Below are positions 1-9,376 of a DNA stretch of 64,000 bases, piece after piece. The position numbers were made by a program, and so were the translations under genes. The notes beneath the pieces are model-generated. The model searched no databases, was not told the origin of the DNA, and saw only the letters and a program-made list of their open reading frames with translations. Origin of the DNA: Methylobacillus sp. (GTDB lineage Bacteria > Pseudomonadota > Gammaproteobacteria > Burkholderiales > Methylophilaceae); contig JAITML010000018.1 in the NCBI GenBank assembly GCA_031277395.1, positions 1-64,000 of the forward strand, written 5' to 3'. How positions within the stretch are numbered: position 1 is the first letter of the stretch; each line of letters begins with the position of its first letter.

Positions 1-89
1 GCATAGCCGAACAGCCCTGCCGCAAGCAGGACGATCACGACAACGCCTGGGATCCAGAACCGGTTCAGATCAAATTTGAGCAAGCCCAT
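1..89 (-). CDS. N-terminus of an unidentified membrane protein (partial)
   Basis: A reading frame starts with ATG at 89 and runs off the left edge. The 29 visible residues begin MGLLKFDLNRFW and continue into a hydrophobic stretch rich in Val, Ile and Leu, so this is probably a membrane anchor or signal anchor. The start lies 4 bases after the stop of the slipin gene, so it is likely the next gene in the NfeD-slipin operon. Too little is visible to name a family. Confidence 0.5.
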   Translation of the reverse strand, partial: MGLLKFDLNRFWIPGVVVIVLLAAGLFGY

Positions 90-93
90 GCGG

Positions 94-936
94 TTATTTG
101 CCGCTTACCAGCGCCTTGACCGCGCCGACCAAGTCGCCTGGCAGCAGCACAAGTTTGCTGTTTTCCGAGGTGGAAAGTTGGCGCATGGCCTGGATATAGC
201 GATCGCCGAGCAGAAAAGTGGCGGAGGAATTGTTTTCCTTGACGGCTTCCGCGATTAGTCTGATGGATTCGGCGCTCGCTTTGGCGGCCACTTCCTGCGC
301 TTCGGCATCCTTGCGCGCGGCTTCGAGACGGGCTTCCGCATTGAGGATGACGGCCTGCTTCTGGCCTTCGGATTTGGTTACCAGTGCGATGCGCTCGCGC
401 TCGGCAGCGGCTTGCATTTCCATGGATTGCTGCATGTTGGGGGATGGCTTGATGTCCTGGATTTCGACCGACTTCACGGTCAGGCCCCAGTCCAGCGCCT
501 CATCCGCGATGGCGCGTTTAAGCTCGGACTTGATGCGGTCACGCGAGGACAGCGCATGATTAAGTTCCATGCCGCCGATGATGGAACGCAAACTGGTTTG
601 CACCATGTTGCGCATCGCCTCACGGAAATTTTCGATGCCATAAACCGCGCGCTGGATGTCGGTGACCTTGATGAACGCGATGGCGTTGGTGAGAATCACC
701 GCGTTGTCCGAGGTGATAACTTCCTGCTCGGGTACGTCGAGGATGATGTCCTTGGTGGTGACGCGGTAGCTCACTCGACTGAAAACCGGGTTGATGACGT
801 GCAGTCCGGGCGACAACACGGCATTGAATTTGCCGAGGCGCTCGACCACCCACTCCTCGCCTTGCGGCACGATGCGTATGCCTTTCCAGATCGCGATGGC
901 GACCAGGGCGATCAATATATACAGCAATATGGCCAT
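94..936 (-). CDS. Slipin / SPFH-domain membrane protein (stomatin/QmcA type)
   Basis: A 280-residue protein of the stomatin/prohibitin (SPFH) superfamily, which forms oligomeric scaffolds on the membrane and often works with NfeD-type proteins. One N-terminal membrane helix (residues about 2-17) is followed by the SPFH domain, with the signature VPQGEEWVVERLGKF and the region EQEVITSDNAVI. A long Ala/Glu-rich coiled coil (AAERERIALVTKSEGQKQA and onward) follows. The reading frame is open further upstream to 1053, but I chose the ATG at 936: it gives the family's usual N-terminal helix and has an AGGGAAA ribosome site. The gene follows the NfeD gene by 19 bases; this pairing is typical of the family. 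The exact role in this organism is unknown. Confidence 0.93.
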   Translation of the reverse strand: MAILLYILIALVAIAIWKGIRIVPQGEEWVVERLGKFNAVLSPGLHVINPVFSRVSYRVTTKDIILDVPEQEVITSDNAVILTNAIAFIKVTDIQRAVYGIENFREAMRNMVQTSLRSIIGGMELNHALSSRDRIKSELKRAIADEALDWGLTVKSVEIQDIKPSPNMQQSMEMQAAAERERIALVTKSEGQKQAVILNAEARLEAARKDAEAQEVAAKASAESIRLIAEAVKENNSSATFLLGDRYIQAMRQLSTSENSKLVLLPGDLVGAVKALVSGK

Positions 937-955
937 GATGATTTTCCCTGTTGAA

Positions 956-1399
956 TTAATGAGATTTGACGCGCAGGCTGTTGCCTTCAATGGCGACGAT
1001 GACGGCTTCCGCGTCGACTGCGATTTCTTCATCGGCAATCGCAGTCCATTCACGGCTGCCCATCACGCCCTGCGTAAATAAAATGCGACCCGTTTGTTTC
1101 GGTCCGACCGGTGCGATGATGGTGCCGACGCGGCCAATTTCATCGCCCTGCGATTGCCCGATGCGCAAATCGGTCGAAGTTTTTTTGCAATAACGTTGCC
1201 ACACGATCAGCGCGCCTATGGAAAATACCGAAAATAAAAGAAGCTGCAACGTCAACGGCATCGCAGGAATCAGCCAGGTCAGCACCGCGACCAGCAGCGC
1301 GGCAATGCCGAACCAGAACGCGTGCATCGTGCCGCTGACGATTTCCACGCCCAGCAGTACTAGTCCCACGATTCCCCAAATCCACATAATGTCCAGCAT
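956..1399 (-). CDS. NfeD family membrane protein (short form)
   Basis: A 147-residue NfeD-like protein. Two to three membrane helices fill about residues 5-66. A C-terminal OB-fold (NfeD C domain) follows, with the recognisable core GRVGTIIAPVGPKQTGRIL and a hydrophobic end (VDAEAVIVAIEGNSLRV). Short NfeD proteins lack the ClpP-like protease domain and are encoded next to slipins, as here (slipin 19 bases downstream). It is thought to help organise membrane microdomains with the slipin. ATG at 1399 is used; a second in-frame ATG lies four codons later. Confidence 0.92.
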   Translation of the reverse strand: MLDIMWIWGIVGLVLLGVEIVSGTMHAFWFGIAALLVAVLTWLIPAMPLTLQLLLFSVFSIGALIVWQRYCKKTSTDLRIGQSQGDEIGRVGTIIAPVGPKQTGRILFTQGVMGSREWTAIADEEIAVDAEAVIVAIEGNSLRVKSH

Positions 1400-1518
1400 C
1401 GTGATCTTCCTTTTCCAAGATTTTCGTTATCGTACCAGAGTTGGCGACAAGCGGCATTGCATGGGGGTGGAAGCGGGGTTACACTCGTTTCAGGATAACT
1501 TCAAATTGGCGGGAAATC

Positions 1519-2085
1519 ATGATAGGCATACTGCTATTGGGCGTGGTTGCGGCGGTTCTGGTATATCTTGTTCTGGTTTACAACGACCTCGTCTCAGTCA
1601 AAAACAATGTCGCCAAGGCGTGGGCGAATATCGACGTGCTGCTTAAACAGCGCCACGACGAGCTGCCCAAGCTGGTGGATACCTGCAAGCAATACATGCA
1701 ATACGAGCAGGCGACGCTGGAAAAAGTCATCAATGCGCGCAGCCGCGTCGCCGATGCGCGGGAAACGCGGGATATCGCCGCGCTGGGCAGCGCCGAAGGT
1801 GTGTTGCGCGCCGGCCTCGGCAGCCTGTTTGCGCTCGCGGAATCCTATCCCGACCTCAAATCCAACGAACAATTCATGCACCTGCAAGCCAGCATCACGC
1901 GACTCGAAAACACCATCGCCGACCGGCGCGAGTTTTACAACGAGTCCGTCAACATCAACAATGTACGCATCGAGCAATTCCCCGATCTCATCATCGCACG
2001 TTTGTTCAATTTTTCGCAGCAACCACTGCTGCGTTTTGATGCTACTGAAGCCGAGGATGTGAATATCGCCAAGCAGTTTGGCTAG
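1519..2085 (+). CDS. lemA: LemA family protein
   Basis: A 188-residue LemA-family protein. One N-terminal membrane helix (residues 1-18) with a short periplasm-side start is followed by the helical LemA domain, with the family hallmarks YNDLVSVKNNVAKAWANIDV, LLKQRHDELPKLV and, near the end, FYNESVNINNVRIEQFPD. The frame is open from 1441, but ATG 1519 gives the family's normal N-terminus. The gene next to it encodes a GIDE-domain protein. LemA genes are often paired with such membrane proteins, although their function is not settled. Confidence 0.93.
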   Translation: MIGILLLGVVAAVLVYLVLVYNDLVSVKNNVAKAWANIDVLLKQRHDELPKLVDTCKQYMQYEQATLEKVINARSRVADARETRDIAALGSAEGVLRAGLGSLFALAESYPDLKSNEQFMHLQASITRLENTIADRREFYNESVNINNVRIEQFPDLIIARLFNFSQQPLLRFDATEAEDVNIAKQFG

Positions 2086-2092
2086 ACGCAGT

Positions 2093-3022
2093 ATGGCTTC
2101 CGGCCTCCGCAGTCGCTACGTCAACCTGCTTACTTCCGGCAGTCATCTGCTGCTGCTGGCGATTGCTTTCGAGATCAATACACGACCTGTTTGGACGGCT
2201 TGTTTCGTATTGATCGCGCTCATCAGTTTCTTCGCGTGGACATCGAATTTCCGGCGCGCGCAAGCCATTGCCGATACACCGACTTCAAAGATCGCCTCGG
2301 CCGCGCAGGGCTATGTCGAGTTGTACGGCAGCGCGCGCTCCAACCAGGATTTGATCCATGCCGAGGACAACAGCTTTCCCTGCGTGTGGTATCGCCATGC
2401 GACCTATGGCACGCAACATACGGGGCTCACATGGAGATCATCGTGGTGGCTGTCGGCATTTTTGAATTGGGATCTGGTTGACGAAACGGTGAGTGAAACG
2501 CTGTTTGAAATCAACGATGGCAGCGGTGTGTGTTTTATTGATCCTGACGATGCGGAAATCATCACCACGCACAGACGCACCTGGAACGACGGCGATTATC
2601 GTCATGTCGAGGAACAGCTATTCGCAAGCGATCACATCTACGTTCTCGGCGAATTTCACACCGTGGGCGGCACGCATGCGCAACTGGGTTTAAAGGAAGA
2701 CATGATTGCGTTGCTGGCCGACTGGAAGCGCAATACCCACCAGCTCATGGAACGTTTTGATCTCAACAAGGATGGCGAGATCGACCTGCAGGAATGGGAA
2801 TTGGCGCGGCGGGAAGCCCTGCGTGAAGTGCAGAAAATCCATAATGAACTGCACCAGGCTCCCGGCGCGCACGTTATGCGCAAACCTGCTTCCGGTCAGT
2901 TGTACCTGATTTCCAATTTGTCTCCGCAACAGATCAAGCGCAAATATCTGTGGTGGAGCTGGGCGCATTTGATTATTTTTTTCGCGGGGTTGGGTGGGCT
3001 GATCGCCACGGGCGCGCTCTGA
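2093..3022 (+). CDS. GIDE-domain (MUL1-like) membrane protein with one EF-hand
   Basis: A protein of about 309 residues. It has two membrane helices near the N-terminus (roughly residues 10-45) and one at the C-terminus. In between is a GIDE-type domain, as in the mitochondrial ubiquitin ligase MUL1: SFPCVWYRHATYG, then GVCFIDPDDAEII and IYVLGEFHTVGG. There is no RING finger. Around residue 225 is a clear calcium-type EF-hand, DLNKDGEIDLQEWE, with acidic ligands at the canonical spacing. The gene starts inside or just after the lemA stop: ATG 2093 is used, and a TTG at 2078 in the same frame would overlap lemA. Neither has a good ribosome site. LemA-GIDE pairing is common in bacteria; the function is unknown. 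Confidence 0.8.
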   Translation: MASGLRSRYVNLLTSGSHLLLLAIAFEINTRPVWTACFVLIALISFFAWTSNFRRAQAIADTPTSKIASAAQGYVELYGSARSNQDLIHAEDNSFPCVWYRHATYGTQHTGLTWRSSWWLSAFLNWDLVDETVSETLFEINDGSGVCFIDPDDAEIITTHRRTWNDGDYRHVEEQLFASDHIYVLGEFHTVGGTHAQLGLKEDMIALLADWKRNTHQLMERFDLNKDGEIDLQEWELARREALREVQKIHNELHQAPGAHVMRKPASGQLYLISNLSPQQIKRKYLWWSWAHLIIFFAGLGGLIATGAL

Positions 3023-3043
3023 GCCGTGTTAAAATCGCGCCCC

Positions 3044-5875
3044 ATGAGCGAACTCGACAAATCCTTTGAACCTGGCAATCTGGAAAGCCGCTGGTATTCC
3101 TTTTGGGAAAGCCGGAATTGCTTCGCCGCCGGGCTGGACACGGCCAAATCCGACAGTTTTTGCATTCTTCTGCCGCCGCCCAATGTAACCGGCACTTTGC
3201 ACATGGGGCATGGTTTCAATCAGACCATCATGGATGCATTGACGCGCTACCACCGCATGCGCGGCGACAATACATTATGGCAGCCGGGCACCGATCATGC
3301 TGGCATCGCCACGCAAATCGTGGTTGAGCGTCAACTCGACGCGCAAGGTGTGTCGCGGCATGATCTCGGACGTGAAAAATTTCTCGAAAAAGTCTGGGAG
3401 TGGAAGGAGTTTTCCGGCAACACCATTACGCGCCAGATGCGCCGCCTTGGCGCATCGCCCGACTGGTCACGCGAGCGTTTCACGATGGATGGCGGGCTGT
3501 CGAAAATCGTCACCGAAACATTTGTGCGGCTTTACAACGAAGGGCTGATCTATCGCGGCAAGCGGCTCGTCAATTGGGATCCGGTGTTGCACACGGCGGT
3601 TTCCGATCTCGAAGTGGTGAGCGAGGAAGAAGATGGCTCGCTGTGGCACATTGCCTATCCGCTCAGTGACGGCAGCGGCACGCTGCTCACCGTTGCCACC
3701 ACGCGCCCCGAAACCATGCTCGGCGACACCGCCGTAATGGTGCATCCCGAAGATGCGCGCTACCAGCATCTCATCGGCAAGACGGTCAAATTGCCGCTCA
3801 CCGAGCGTGAAATTCCCATCATCGCAGACGAATATGTAGATCGCGAATTCGGCACCGGCGTGGTCAAGGTCACGCCTGCGCATGATTTCAACGACTACGC
3901 CGTGGGTCAGCGCCACAAACTGCCCATGATAGGCATCTTCACGCTGGATGCGAAAATCAACGATGAAGCGCCGGAAAAATATCGCGGCCTCGACCGCTTT
4001 GACGCGCGCAAGCAAATCGTCGCTGACCTCGAAGCGCAGAACCTGCTGATCAAGATCGACAAGCACAAACTCAAGGTGCCGCGCGGTGATCGCACCAATG
4101 TCGTGATCGAACCTATGCTCACCGACCAATGGTTTGTCGCGATGACCAAGCCCGGTACGGATGGCAAAAGCATCACGCAAAAGGCGCTGGATGTGGTCGC
4201 CGACGGCGAGATTAAATTCGTCCCGGAAAACTGGGTGAACACCTACAACCAGTGGCTAAACAATATTCAGGATTGGTGCATTTCACGTCAACTGTGGTGG
4301 GGACATCAGATTCCTGCGTGGTACGCGGATGATGGCAAGTGCTATGTTGCGCACGACGAAGCGGAGGCCAAATCACTCGCCGCGAAAGACGGTTACAACG
4401 GCGTATTGAAACGTGATGAAGACGTGCTTGATACGTGGTATTCCTCTGCGCTATGGCCGTTTTCGACACTCGACTGGACGCCGGAATGGCCGGAAAAATC
4501 CAATCCCGCGCTGGATTTATATCTGCCTTCCACCGTGCTTGTCACCGGCTTCGACATCATATTCTTCTGGGTGGCGCGTATGGTGATGATGACCAAACAC
4601 ATCACCGGAAAAATTCCGTTCAAGCATGTTTACGTGCACGGCCTCATCCGCGACGCAGAAGGTCAGAAGATGAGCAAATCCAAGGGCAATGTGCTTGACC
4701 CGATAGACCTTATCGACGGTATCGGCCTGGATGATCTGATTAAAAAACGCACCAGCGGCTTGATGAACAATCGCTGGGCGGAAAACATCGAAAAACGCAC
4801 ACGCAAGGAATATCCCGAAGGCATTCCTGGTTTCGGCGCGGATGCGTTGCGTTTCACCTTCCTCTCACTTGCTTCGCCCGGTCGTGACATCAAATTCGAC
4901 ATGCACCGTTGCGAAGGTTATCGTAACTTTTGCAACAAACTGTGGAACGCCACGCGCTTCGTGCTCATGAATTGCGAAGGCCACGATTGCGGCTTCAAGC
5001 CCGGTCCATGCGAGCCCGGCGATTGCGCGCCCGATGGCTATCTTTCCTTCTCGCAAGCCGATCGCTGGATTGTTTCACTGCTGCAACGCGCCGAAGCTGA
5101 AGTCGCGCAACATTATGCCGATTATCGCTTCGACCTGCTCGCTAAAACCGTTTATGAATTCGTCTGGGATGAATACTGCGACTGGTATCTGGAAATCGCC
5201 AAGGTGCAAATCCAAACCGGCACGGAAGCCGAACAGCGCGCGACCCGCCGTACCTTGCTGCGTGTGCTCGAAACCGTGTTGCGCCTTGCCCATCCGTTGA
5301 TTCCCTTCATCACCGAAGAACTGTGGCAAACCATTGCCCCCATGACTGGCGTGCAGTCGCAAGGCCAAACCATCATGCTGCAACGCTACCCGCAATCGCA
5401 GCCGCAGAAGATCGACGAAGCAGCCGAGAAATGGATGGCGCAGTTGAAAGACATGGTCAATGCCTGTCGTAGTCTGCGCGGCGAAATGAATATTTCCCCC
5501 GCCCAGCGCGTGCCGTTGATCGCCGCAGGAAATGAAACAGCACTGAAAATTTTTGCGCCCTATGTGCAAGCGCTCGGCAAACTTTCGGAAGTCACGGTAG
5601 CAAATAACCTTCCCGAAACCGACGCCCCCGTGCAAATCGTCGGCGATTTCAAATTGATGCTCAAAATTGAAATTGATGTCGCCGCAGAAAAAGAACGCCT
5701 AGGCAAGGAACTTGTCCGTCTCGAAGGTGAAATCGCCAAGGCAGAAAAAAAACTCGCCACGCCCAGCTTCGTCGAGCGTGCGCCGGAGGCAGTGGTAGCA
5801 CAGGAGAAAGCGCGCCTCGCCGACTTCGGCAGCTTGCGCGAAAAGGTCGCGGCGCAGTTGGCCAAGTTGAAATAG
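3044..5875 (+). CDS. valS: Valyl-tRNA synthetase
   Basis: A 943-residue class I aminoacyl-tRNA synthetase that charges tRNA-Val. The class I HIGH signature is HMGH at residues 53-56 ([13 protein letters not shown]) and the KMSKS loop is at 542-546 ([14 protein letters not shown]). The editing domain contains [13 protein letters not shown], and the C-terminus is the coiled-coil arm of ValRS ([20 protein letters not shown]). Length is normal. The frame is open from a GTG at 3026, but ATG 3044 gives the usual start. No T-box or other leader signal is seen, and the gene follows the GIDE gene by 21 bases. Confidence 0.98.
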   Translation: MSELDKSFEPGNLESRWYSFWESRNCFAAGLDTAKSDSFCILLPPPNVTGTLHMGHGFNQTIMDALTRYHRMRGDNTLWQPGTDHAGIATQIVVERQLDAQGVSRHDLGREKFLEKVWEWKEFSGNTITRQMRRLGASPDWSRERFTMDGGLSKIVTETFVRLYNEGLIYRGKRLVNWDPVLHTAVSDLEVVSEEEDGSLWHIAYPLSDGSGTLLTVATTRPETMLGDTAVMVHPEDARYQHLIGKTVKLPLTEREIPIIADEYVDREFGTGVVKVTPAHDFNDYAVGQRHKLPMIGIFTLDAKINDEAPEKYRGLDRFDARKQIVADLEAQNLLIKIDKHKLKVPRGDRTNVVIEPMLTDQWFVAMTKPGTDGKSITQKALDVVADGEIKFVPENWVNTYNQWLNNIQDWCISRQLWWGHQIPAWYADDGKCYVAHDEAEAKSLAAKDGYNGVLKRDEDVLDTWYSSALWPFSTLDWTPEWPEKSNPALDLYLPSTVLVTGFDIIFFWVARMVMMTKHITGKIPFKHVYVHGLIRDAEGQKMSKSKGNVLDPIDLIDGIGLDDLIKKRTSGLMNNRWAENIEKRTRKEYPEGIPGFGADALRFTFLSLASPGRDIKFDMHRCEGYRNFCNKLWNATRFVLMNCEGHDCGFKPGPCEPGDCAPDGYLSFSQADRWIVSLLQRAEAEVAQHYADYRFDLLAKTVYEFVWDEYCDWYLEIAKVQIQTGTEAEQRATRRTLLRVLETVLRLAHPLIPFITEELWQTIAPMTGVQSQGQTIMLQRYPQSQPQKIDEAAEKWMAQLKDMVNACRSLRGEMNISPAQRVPLIAAGNETALKIFAPYVQALGKLSEVTVANNLPETDAPVQIVGDFKLMLKIEIDVAAEKERLGKELVRLEGEIAKAEKKLATPSFVERAPEAVVAQEKARLADFGSLREKVAAQLAKLK

Positions 5876-5881
5876 AAGTCA

Positions 5882-5920
5882 GTAAACGGCTCTGCAACTA
5901 TTCGTTTTTTTGCCGTTTAC
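5882..5920. terminator. Possible bidirectional hairpin between valS and tusA-like gene
   Basis: A 9-bp inverted repeat, GTAAACGGC (5882-5890) and GCCGTTTAC (5912-5920), with a 21-base loop containing a T-run. It sits between the convergent valS and TusA-family genes and includes the latter's stop codon. The large loop makes it a weak terminator candidate. Confidence 0.4.
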
Positions 5921-6147
5921 ATCCGCTTCTTTATAACAAAAACAAACTCTCCATCCGCTGCCTCATGCTCCAGCAACTCATGACCGGTTTGTTTGCAAAA
6001 GGCTTGAAAATCCTTGACTGAGCCGGGGTCGGTGGCGATTACCCGCAATACTTGTCCACCTTGCAATTCAGCCAGGGCTTTTTTGCAGCGAAGAATGGGG
6101 AGCGGGCAGTTGAGGCCGCGGGCATCGAGTTCTTTGTCGTGGTTCAT
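5917..6147 (-). CDS. TusA-family sulfur-carrier-like protein
   Basis: A 76-residue protein of the TusA/YeeD/SirA family. These are small cytoplasmic proteins that carry persulfide sulfur on a conserved cysteine, for example for tRNA thiolation or sulfur oxidation. The hallmark CPxP motif is present as LDARGLNCPLPILRCKKAL, with Cys14 the expected carrier. The rest fits the two-layer alpha/beta fold (VLRVIATDPGSVKDF, ELLEHEAADGEFVFVIKK). It lies convergent with valS, and no sulfur-relay genes are adjacent, so the acceptor pathway cannot be named. Confidence 0.9.
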   Translation of the reverse strand: MNHDKELDARGLNCPLPILRCKKALAELQGGQVLRVIATDPGSVKDFQAFCKQTGHELLEHEAADGEFVFVIKKRM

Positions 6148-6316
6148 GGGGTTCCTGAATTTCCGGGGTATGAAACGGGTTGCAATTTATTTTAACACTC
6201 CTTGTTTTCACTCTCTCTACACCCCATTTTGGCAAGCTCGGGACAGGCGTTTCCTATCATGGAACGGGGCGTTTCGTGCTACGCTATCAACCTTTTCAGC
6301 TTGGATGCAATCGGCA

Positions 6317-7798
6317 ATGACGCAGCCTATACAACCTGTCATTCTTTGCGGTGGTTCCGGGTCGCGGTTGTGGCCGCTTTCGCGTGCGGGGTTTCCCAAG
6401 CAGTTTCTTTGTCTGACGAGCGACAAGAGCTTGTTTCAGCAGGCGGCGCAGCGATTGATGGCGTTGGGTTCCGGCACGCGCGCGCCGTTTATTGTTTGCA
6501 ATGAGGAGCATCGTTTTCTCGCATCCGAGCAGTTGCGTGAGGTGGGGATTCCTTTGGGTGCGGCACTGCTGGAACCGGTGGGTCGCAACACGGCGCCCGC
6601 ACTGACGTTGGCGGCATTGGCGGCGAGGGAGAGCGGCGATGATCCGGTACTAGCGGTGATTCCGTCTGATCAGACGATGACGGATGATGCCGCGTTTGTT
6701 CGCGCCATGCAGATTGCCATCGCGCAGGCCGATCAGGGGCGGATTGCAATTTTGGGTATTGCGCCGGATCGGCCGGAGACGGGTTATGGCTATATCAAAA
6801 CCGGCGCAGGTTCGGATGTTTTGCCGGTTGAACGCTTCGTCGAAAAACCGGATGTGGCTACCGCGCGGAATTATCTTGATGAAGGCGGCTATTTCTGGAA
6901 TGCCGGAATGTTTGTGATGAAGGCTTCTGTCTGGTTGCAGGCGCTCGAATTTTTTCGGTCGGATATTGCCGATACTGTGTGTGCCGCATGGGAAAAGCGC
7001 AGCACGGATGCCAGTTTTTTGCGTCCGGGCAAGGCCGAGTTTATGGCGATTCCGGGCGAGTCTATTGATTACGCGGTAATGGAACGTTGTCCGCAAAGTC
7101 CTTTCCCGATTGTAATGGTGCCGCTGGATGCCGGATGGAACGATCTGGGCGCGTGGGATGCGGTGTGGAATGTATTGCCCAAGGACGCGGACGGCAACGC
7201 CTGTTTTGGCGACGTATTGATGACCGGCAGCCGCAATAATCTTGCGCATGCCACCAGTCGGTTGGTGAGCCTGGTCGGCGTGGAAAATCTGGTCGTGATC
7301 GAAACATCCGATGCCGTATTGGTCGCGGAAAAATCGCGCAGTCAGGAGATCAAAAACATCGTCGCCATGCTCAACCAGCAGCAACGCGAAGAACACGCGC
7401 TGCATCGTAAAGTCCATCGCCCGTGGGGTTGGTACGACAGTATAGACACCGGCGACCACTTCAAGGTAAAGCGCATCCAGGTCAACCCCAAATCCAGCCT
7501 GAGTCTGCAAAAACACCTGCATCGCGCGGAACATTGGGTGGTGGTCAAAGGCGTCGCTGAAGTCATATGCAGTGACAAAACCATACGGCTGGTTGAAAAC
7601 CAGTCCACTTATATTCCGCTCGGCGAAGTGCATCGCCTGACCAATCCCGGCACGACGCCGCTGGAAATCATTGAAGTGCAGTCGGGCGATTATCTGGGCG
7701 AGGACGACATTATTCGTTTTGAGGATCGCTATGGACGCAGTGGCGAGAACGCTTCGCCCGATTCCCAAACTACAAATCATCACGAGAACCAGCCATGA
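6317..7798 (+). CDS. manC: Mannose-1-phosphate guanylyltransferase / mannose-6-phosphate isomerase (type II PMI)
   Basis: A 493-residue bifunctional ManC/AlgA-type enzyme that makes GDP-mannose from mannose-1-phosphate and can interconvert fructose-6-P and mannose-6-P. The N-terminal nucleotidyltransferase domain has [13 protein letters not shown] (from residue 11) and FVEKPD; the C-terminal cupin (PMI) domain has [20 protein letters not shown] and [10 protein letters not shown]. The frame is open far upstream, but ATG 6317 (or ATG 6305, four codons earlier) matches the family N-terminus. It is the first gene of the surface-polysaccharide locus and overlaps ugd by ATGA. No phosphomannomutase gene or GDP-mannose-modifying gene is seen in the window. 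Confidence 0.95.
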   Translation: MTQPIQPVILCGGSGSRLWPLSRAGFPKQFLCLTSDKSLFQQAAQRLMALGSGTRAPFIVCNEEHRFLASEQLREVGIPLGAALLEPVGRNTAPALTLAALAARESGDDPVLAVIPSDQTMTDDAAFVRAMQIAIAQADQGRIAILGIAPDRPETGYGYIKTGAGSDVLPVERFVEKPDVATARNYLDEGGYFWNAGMFVMKASVWLQALEFFRSDIADTVCAAWEKRSTDASFLRPGKAEFMAIPGESIDYAVMERCPQSPFPIVMVPLDAGWNDLGAWDAVWNVLPKDADGNACFGDVLMTGSRNNLAHATSRLVSLVGVENLVVIETSDAVLVAEKSRSQEIKNIVAMLNQQQREEHALHRKVHRPWGWYDSIDTGDHFKVKRIQVNPKSSLSLQKHLHRAEHWVVVKGVAEVICSDKTIRLVENQSTYIPLGEVHRLTNPGTTPLEIIEVQSGDYLGEDDIIRFEDRYGRSGENASPDSQTTNHHENQP

Positions 7799-8964
7799 AG
7801 ATTGCCATTGCCGGAACCGGCTATGTCGGGCTATCCAATGCGGTGTTGCTCGCGCAACATAATGAAGTTGTCGCGCTGGATATTGTTCCGGAAAAAGTGG
7901 AAATGATTAATCACGGGCAATCACCGATCAAGGACGCCGAGATTGAAGATTTTCTCCGTAACAAAAAATTGAATCTCCGAGCTACACTGGATAAGCAGGA
8001 TGCCTACTCCGGCGCGGCATTCGTCATCATCGCCACGCCGACCGATTACGATCCGGAAACCAATTATTTCAACACTGCATCCATCGAAGCCGTGATCCGC
8101 GATGTCATGGCGATCAATCCGCACGCAATCATGGTCATCAAATCCACTGTTCCTGTCGGCTACACGGCCAAAGCACGCGAAACGTTCGGCACAAGCAATC
8201 TCATCTTTTCCCCGGAATTTTTGCGCGAAGGCAAGGCGCTCTACGACAATCTTTATCCCTCGCGCATCATCGTCGGCGAGCATTCGGAACGCGCCACAAC
8301 ATTTGCAAAGCTTCTGGAACAGGGCGCGGCAAAAAAAGAAATTCCCGTGCTTTATACCAACAGCACCGAAGCCGAAGCGATCAAGTTGTTCGCCAATACC
8401 TACCTCGCGATGCGCGTGGCATATTTCAACGAACTCGACACCTATGCCGTGATGCATGAGCTGGATACGCGCCAGATTATCGAAGGCATCTGCCTCGATC
8501 CGCGCATCGGCGCGCACTACAACAACCCCAGCTTCGGTTACGGCGGCTATTGTTTGCCCAAAGACACCAAGCAATTACTCGCCAATTATCAAACCGTACC
8601 GCAAAGCCTGATCCGTGCCATCGTTGAAACCAACACGACGCGCAAAGATTTTATCGCCGACGAAATCATCCGCAGAAACCCCAAAACAGTTGGCGTTTAC
8701 CGCTTGATTATGAAAGCCGGATCGGATAATTTCCGTGCGTCGTCGATTCAAGGAATCATGAAGCGCATCAAGGCCAAAGGTATAGAAGTCATCGTCCACG
8801 AGCCTGTTTTAAAAGAAGTTGCATTCTTCCACTCACGCGTCGTAAACGACCTCGCGCAATTCAAACAACAAGCCGATCTCGTTATTGCCAACCGCATGGC
8901 GCCTGAACTTCAGGACATTGCAGACAAGGTTTACACGCGGGATATTTTCGGGGGGGATTCGTGA
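7795..8964 (+). CDS. ugd: UDP-glucose 6-dehydrogenase
   Basis: A 389-residue nucleotide-sugar dehydrogenase that oxidises UDP-glucose to UDP-glucuronate with two NAD+. The N-terminal NAD-binding motif is [11 protein letters not shown]. The catalytic cysteine is Cys253 in [11 protein letters not shown], and the usual [12 protein letters not shown] substrate segment is present. It is the short Ugd type found in capsule and LPS loci. The start overlaps the manC stop (ATGA). Its product would feed the UDP-glucuronate 4-epimerase at 12465. Confidence 0.95.
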   Translation: MKIAIAGTGYVGLSNAVLLAQHNEVVALDIVPEKVEMINHGQSPIKDAEIEDFLRNKKLNLRATLDKQDAYSGAAFVIIATPTDYDPETNYFNTASIEAVIRDVMAINPHAIMVIKSTVPVGYTAKARETFGTSNLIFSPEFLREGKALYDNLYPSRIIVGEHSERATTFAKLLEQGAAKKEIPVLYTNSTEAEAIKLFANTYLAMRVAYFNELDTYAVMHELDTRQIIEGICLDPRIGAHYNNPSFGYGGYCLPKDTKQLLANYQTVPQSLIRAIVETNTTRKDFIADEIIRRNPKTVGVYRLIMKAGSDNFRASSIQGIMKRIKAKGIEVIVHEPVLKEVAFFHSRVVNDLAQFKQQADLVIANRMAPELQDIADKVYTRDIFGGDS

Positions 8965-9031
8965 GAATATTGGCTGCTTGGTGTAGCAAGCATGTGCGAC
9001 AACCGCAAGATTTTTGTCGTGGGCTGCACTT

Positions 9032-9199
9032 ATGAATGGCTCACCTCAGCTATTACATCGTCTTTGGCGACACATCACACCACACCGCCGTCGCCAGCAC
9101 TGGGTAATTTTGGTGATGGCTCTGTTGGCTTCTTTCACCGAGATTTTCGAGCACAATTTTCCCGACAAAGATTTATTTTACACTTACTTTGAGATATAA
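9032..9199 (+). pseudogene. Remnant: N-terminal stub of an ABC transporter (permease-ATPase)
   Basis: From ATG 9032 the reading frame encodes MNGSPQLLHRLWRHITP followed by an Arg-rich stretch and a hydrophobic helix ending ALLASFTEI (about 9146). This reads like the start of the MsbA-like exporters common in glycan loci (typical form: LWRHLSPRRRRQ, hydrophobic helix, ASFAEV). After that point the similarity stops, and the frame ends at 9197-9199 with unrelated hydrophilic residues. No further ABC-transporter sequence is seen, so I infer an internal deletion that removed all but the first 40 or so residues. The rest of the 412-base gap between ugd and the next gene is AT-rich. Confidence 0.55.
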
Positions 9200-9238
9200 C
9201 AACAGATTTTGATACTGCATATAGTGTGTTGCCGGTTG

Positions 9239-9267
9239 TTGACAATCTATTTATGGCAACTTAAATG
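9239..9267 (+). promoter_or_regulatory. Weak candidate promoter before the family 2 glycosyltransferase gene
   Basis: TTGACA at 9239-9244 and TAAATG at 9262-9267 with a 17-base spacer, in AT-rich DNA 110 bases before the ATG at 9377. The -35 is perfect but the -10 is poor. Confidence 0.3.
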
Positions 9268-9376
9268 CAAAAATAGTTTTGTCGATGCTGTGTGCGATTC
9301 TATTTTTTAGAAAATCGCCACCCTGCTATGTGCTGTGATACGGTATTTGCATTAAATTAACTGTCAGAAAATTACT

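Noticed and set aside
6650..7783. A 377-codon minus-strand frame opposite manC
   Set aside because: An antisense shadow of a complete, well-recognised enzyme gene; no family features or ribosome site.
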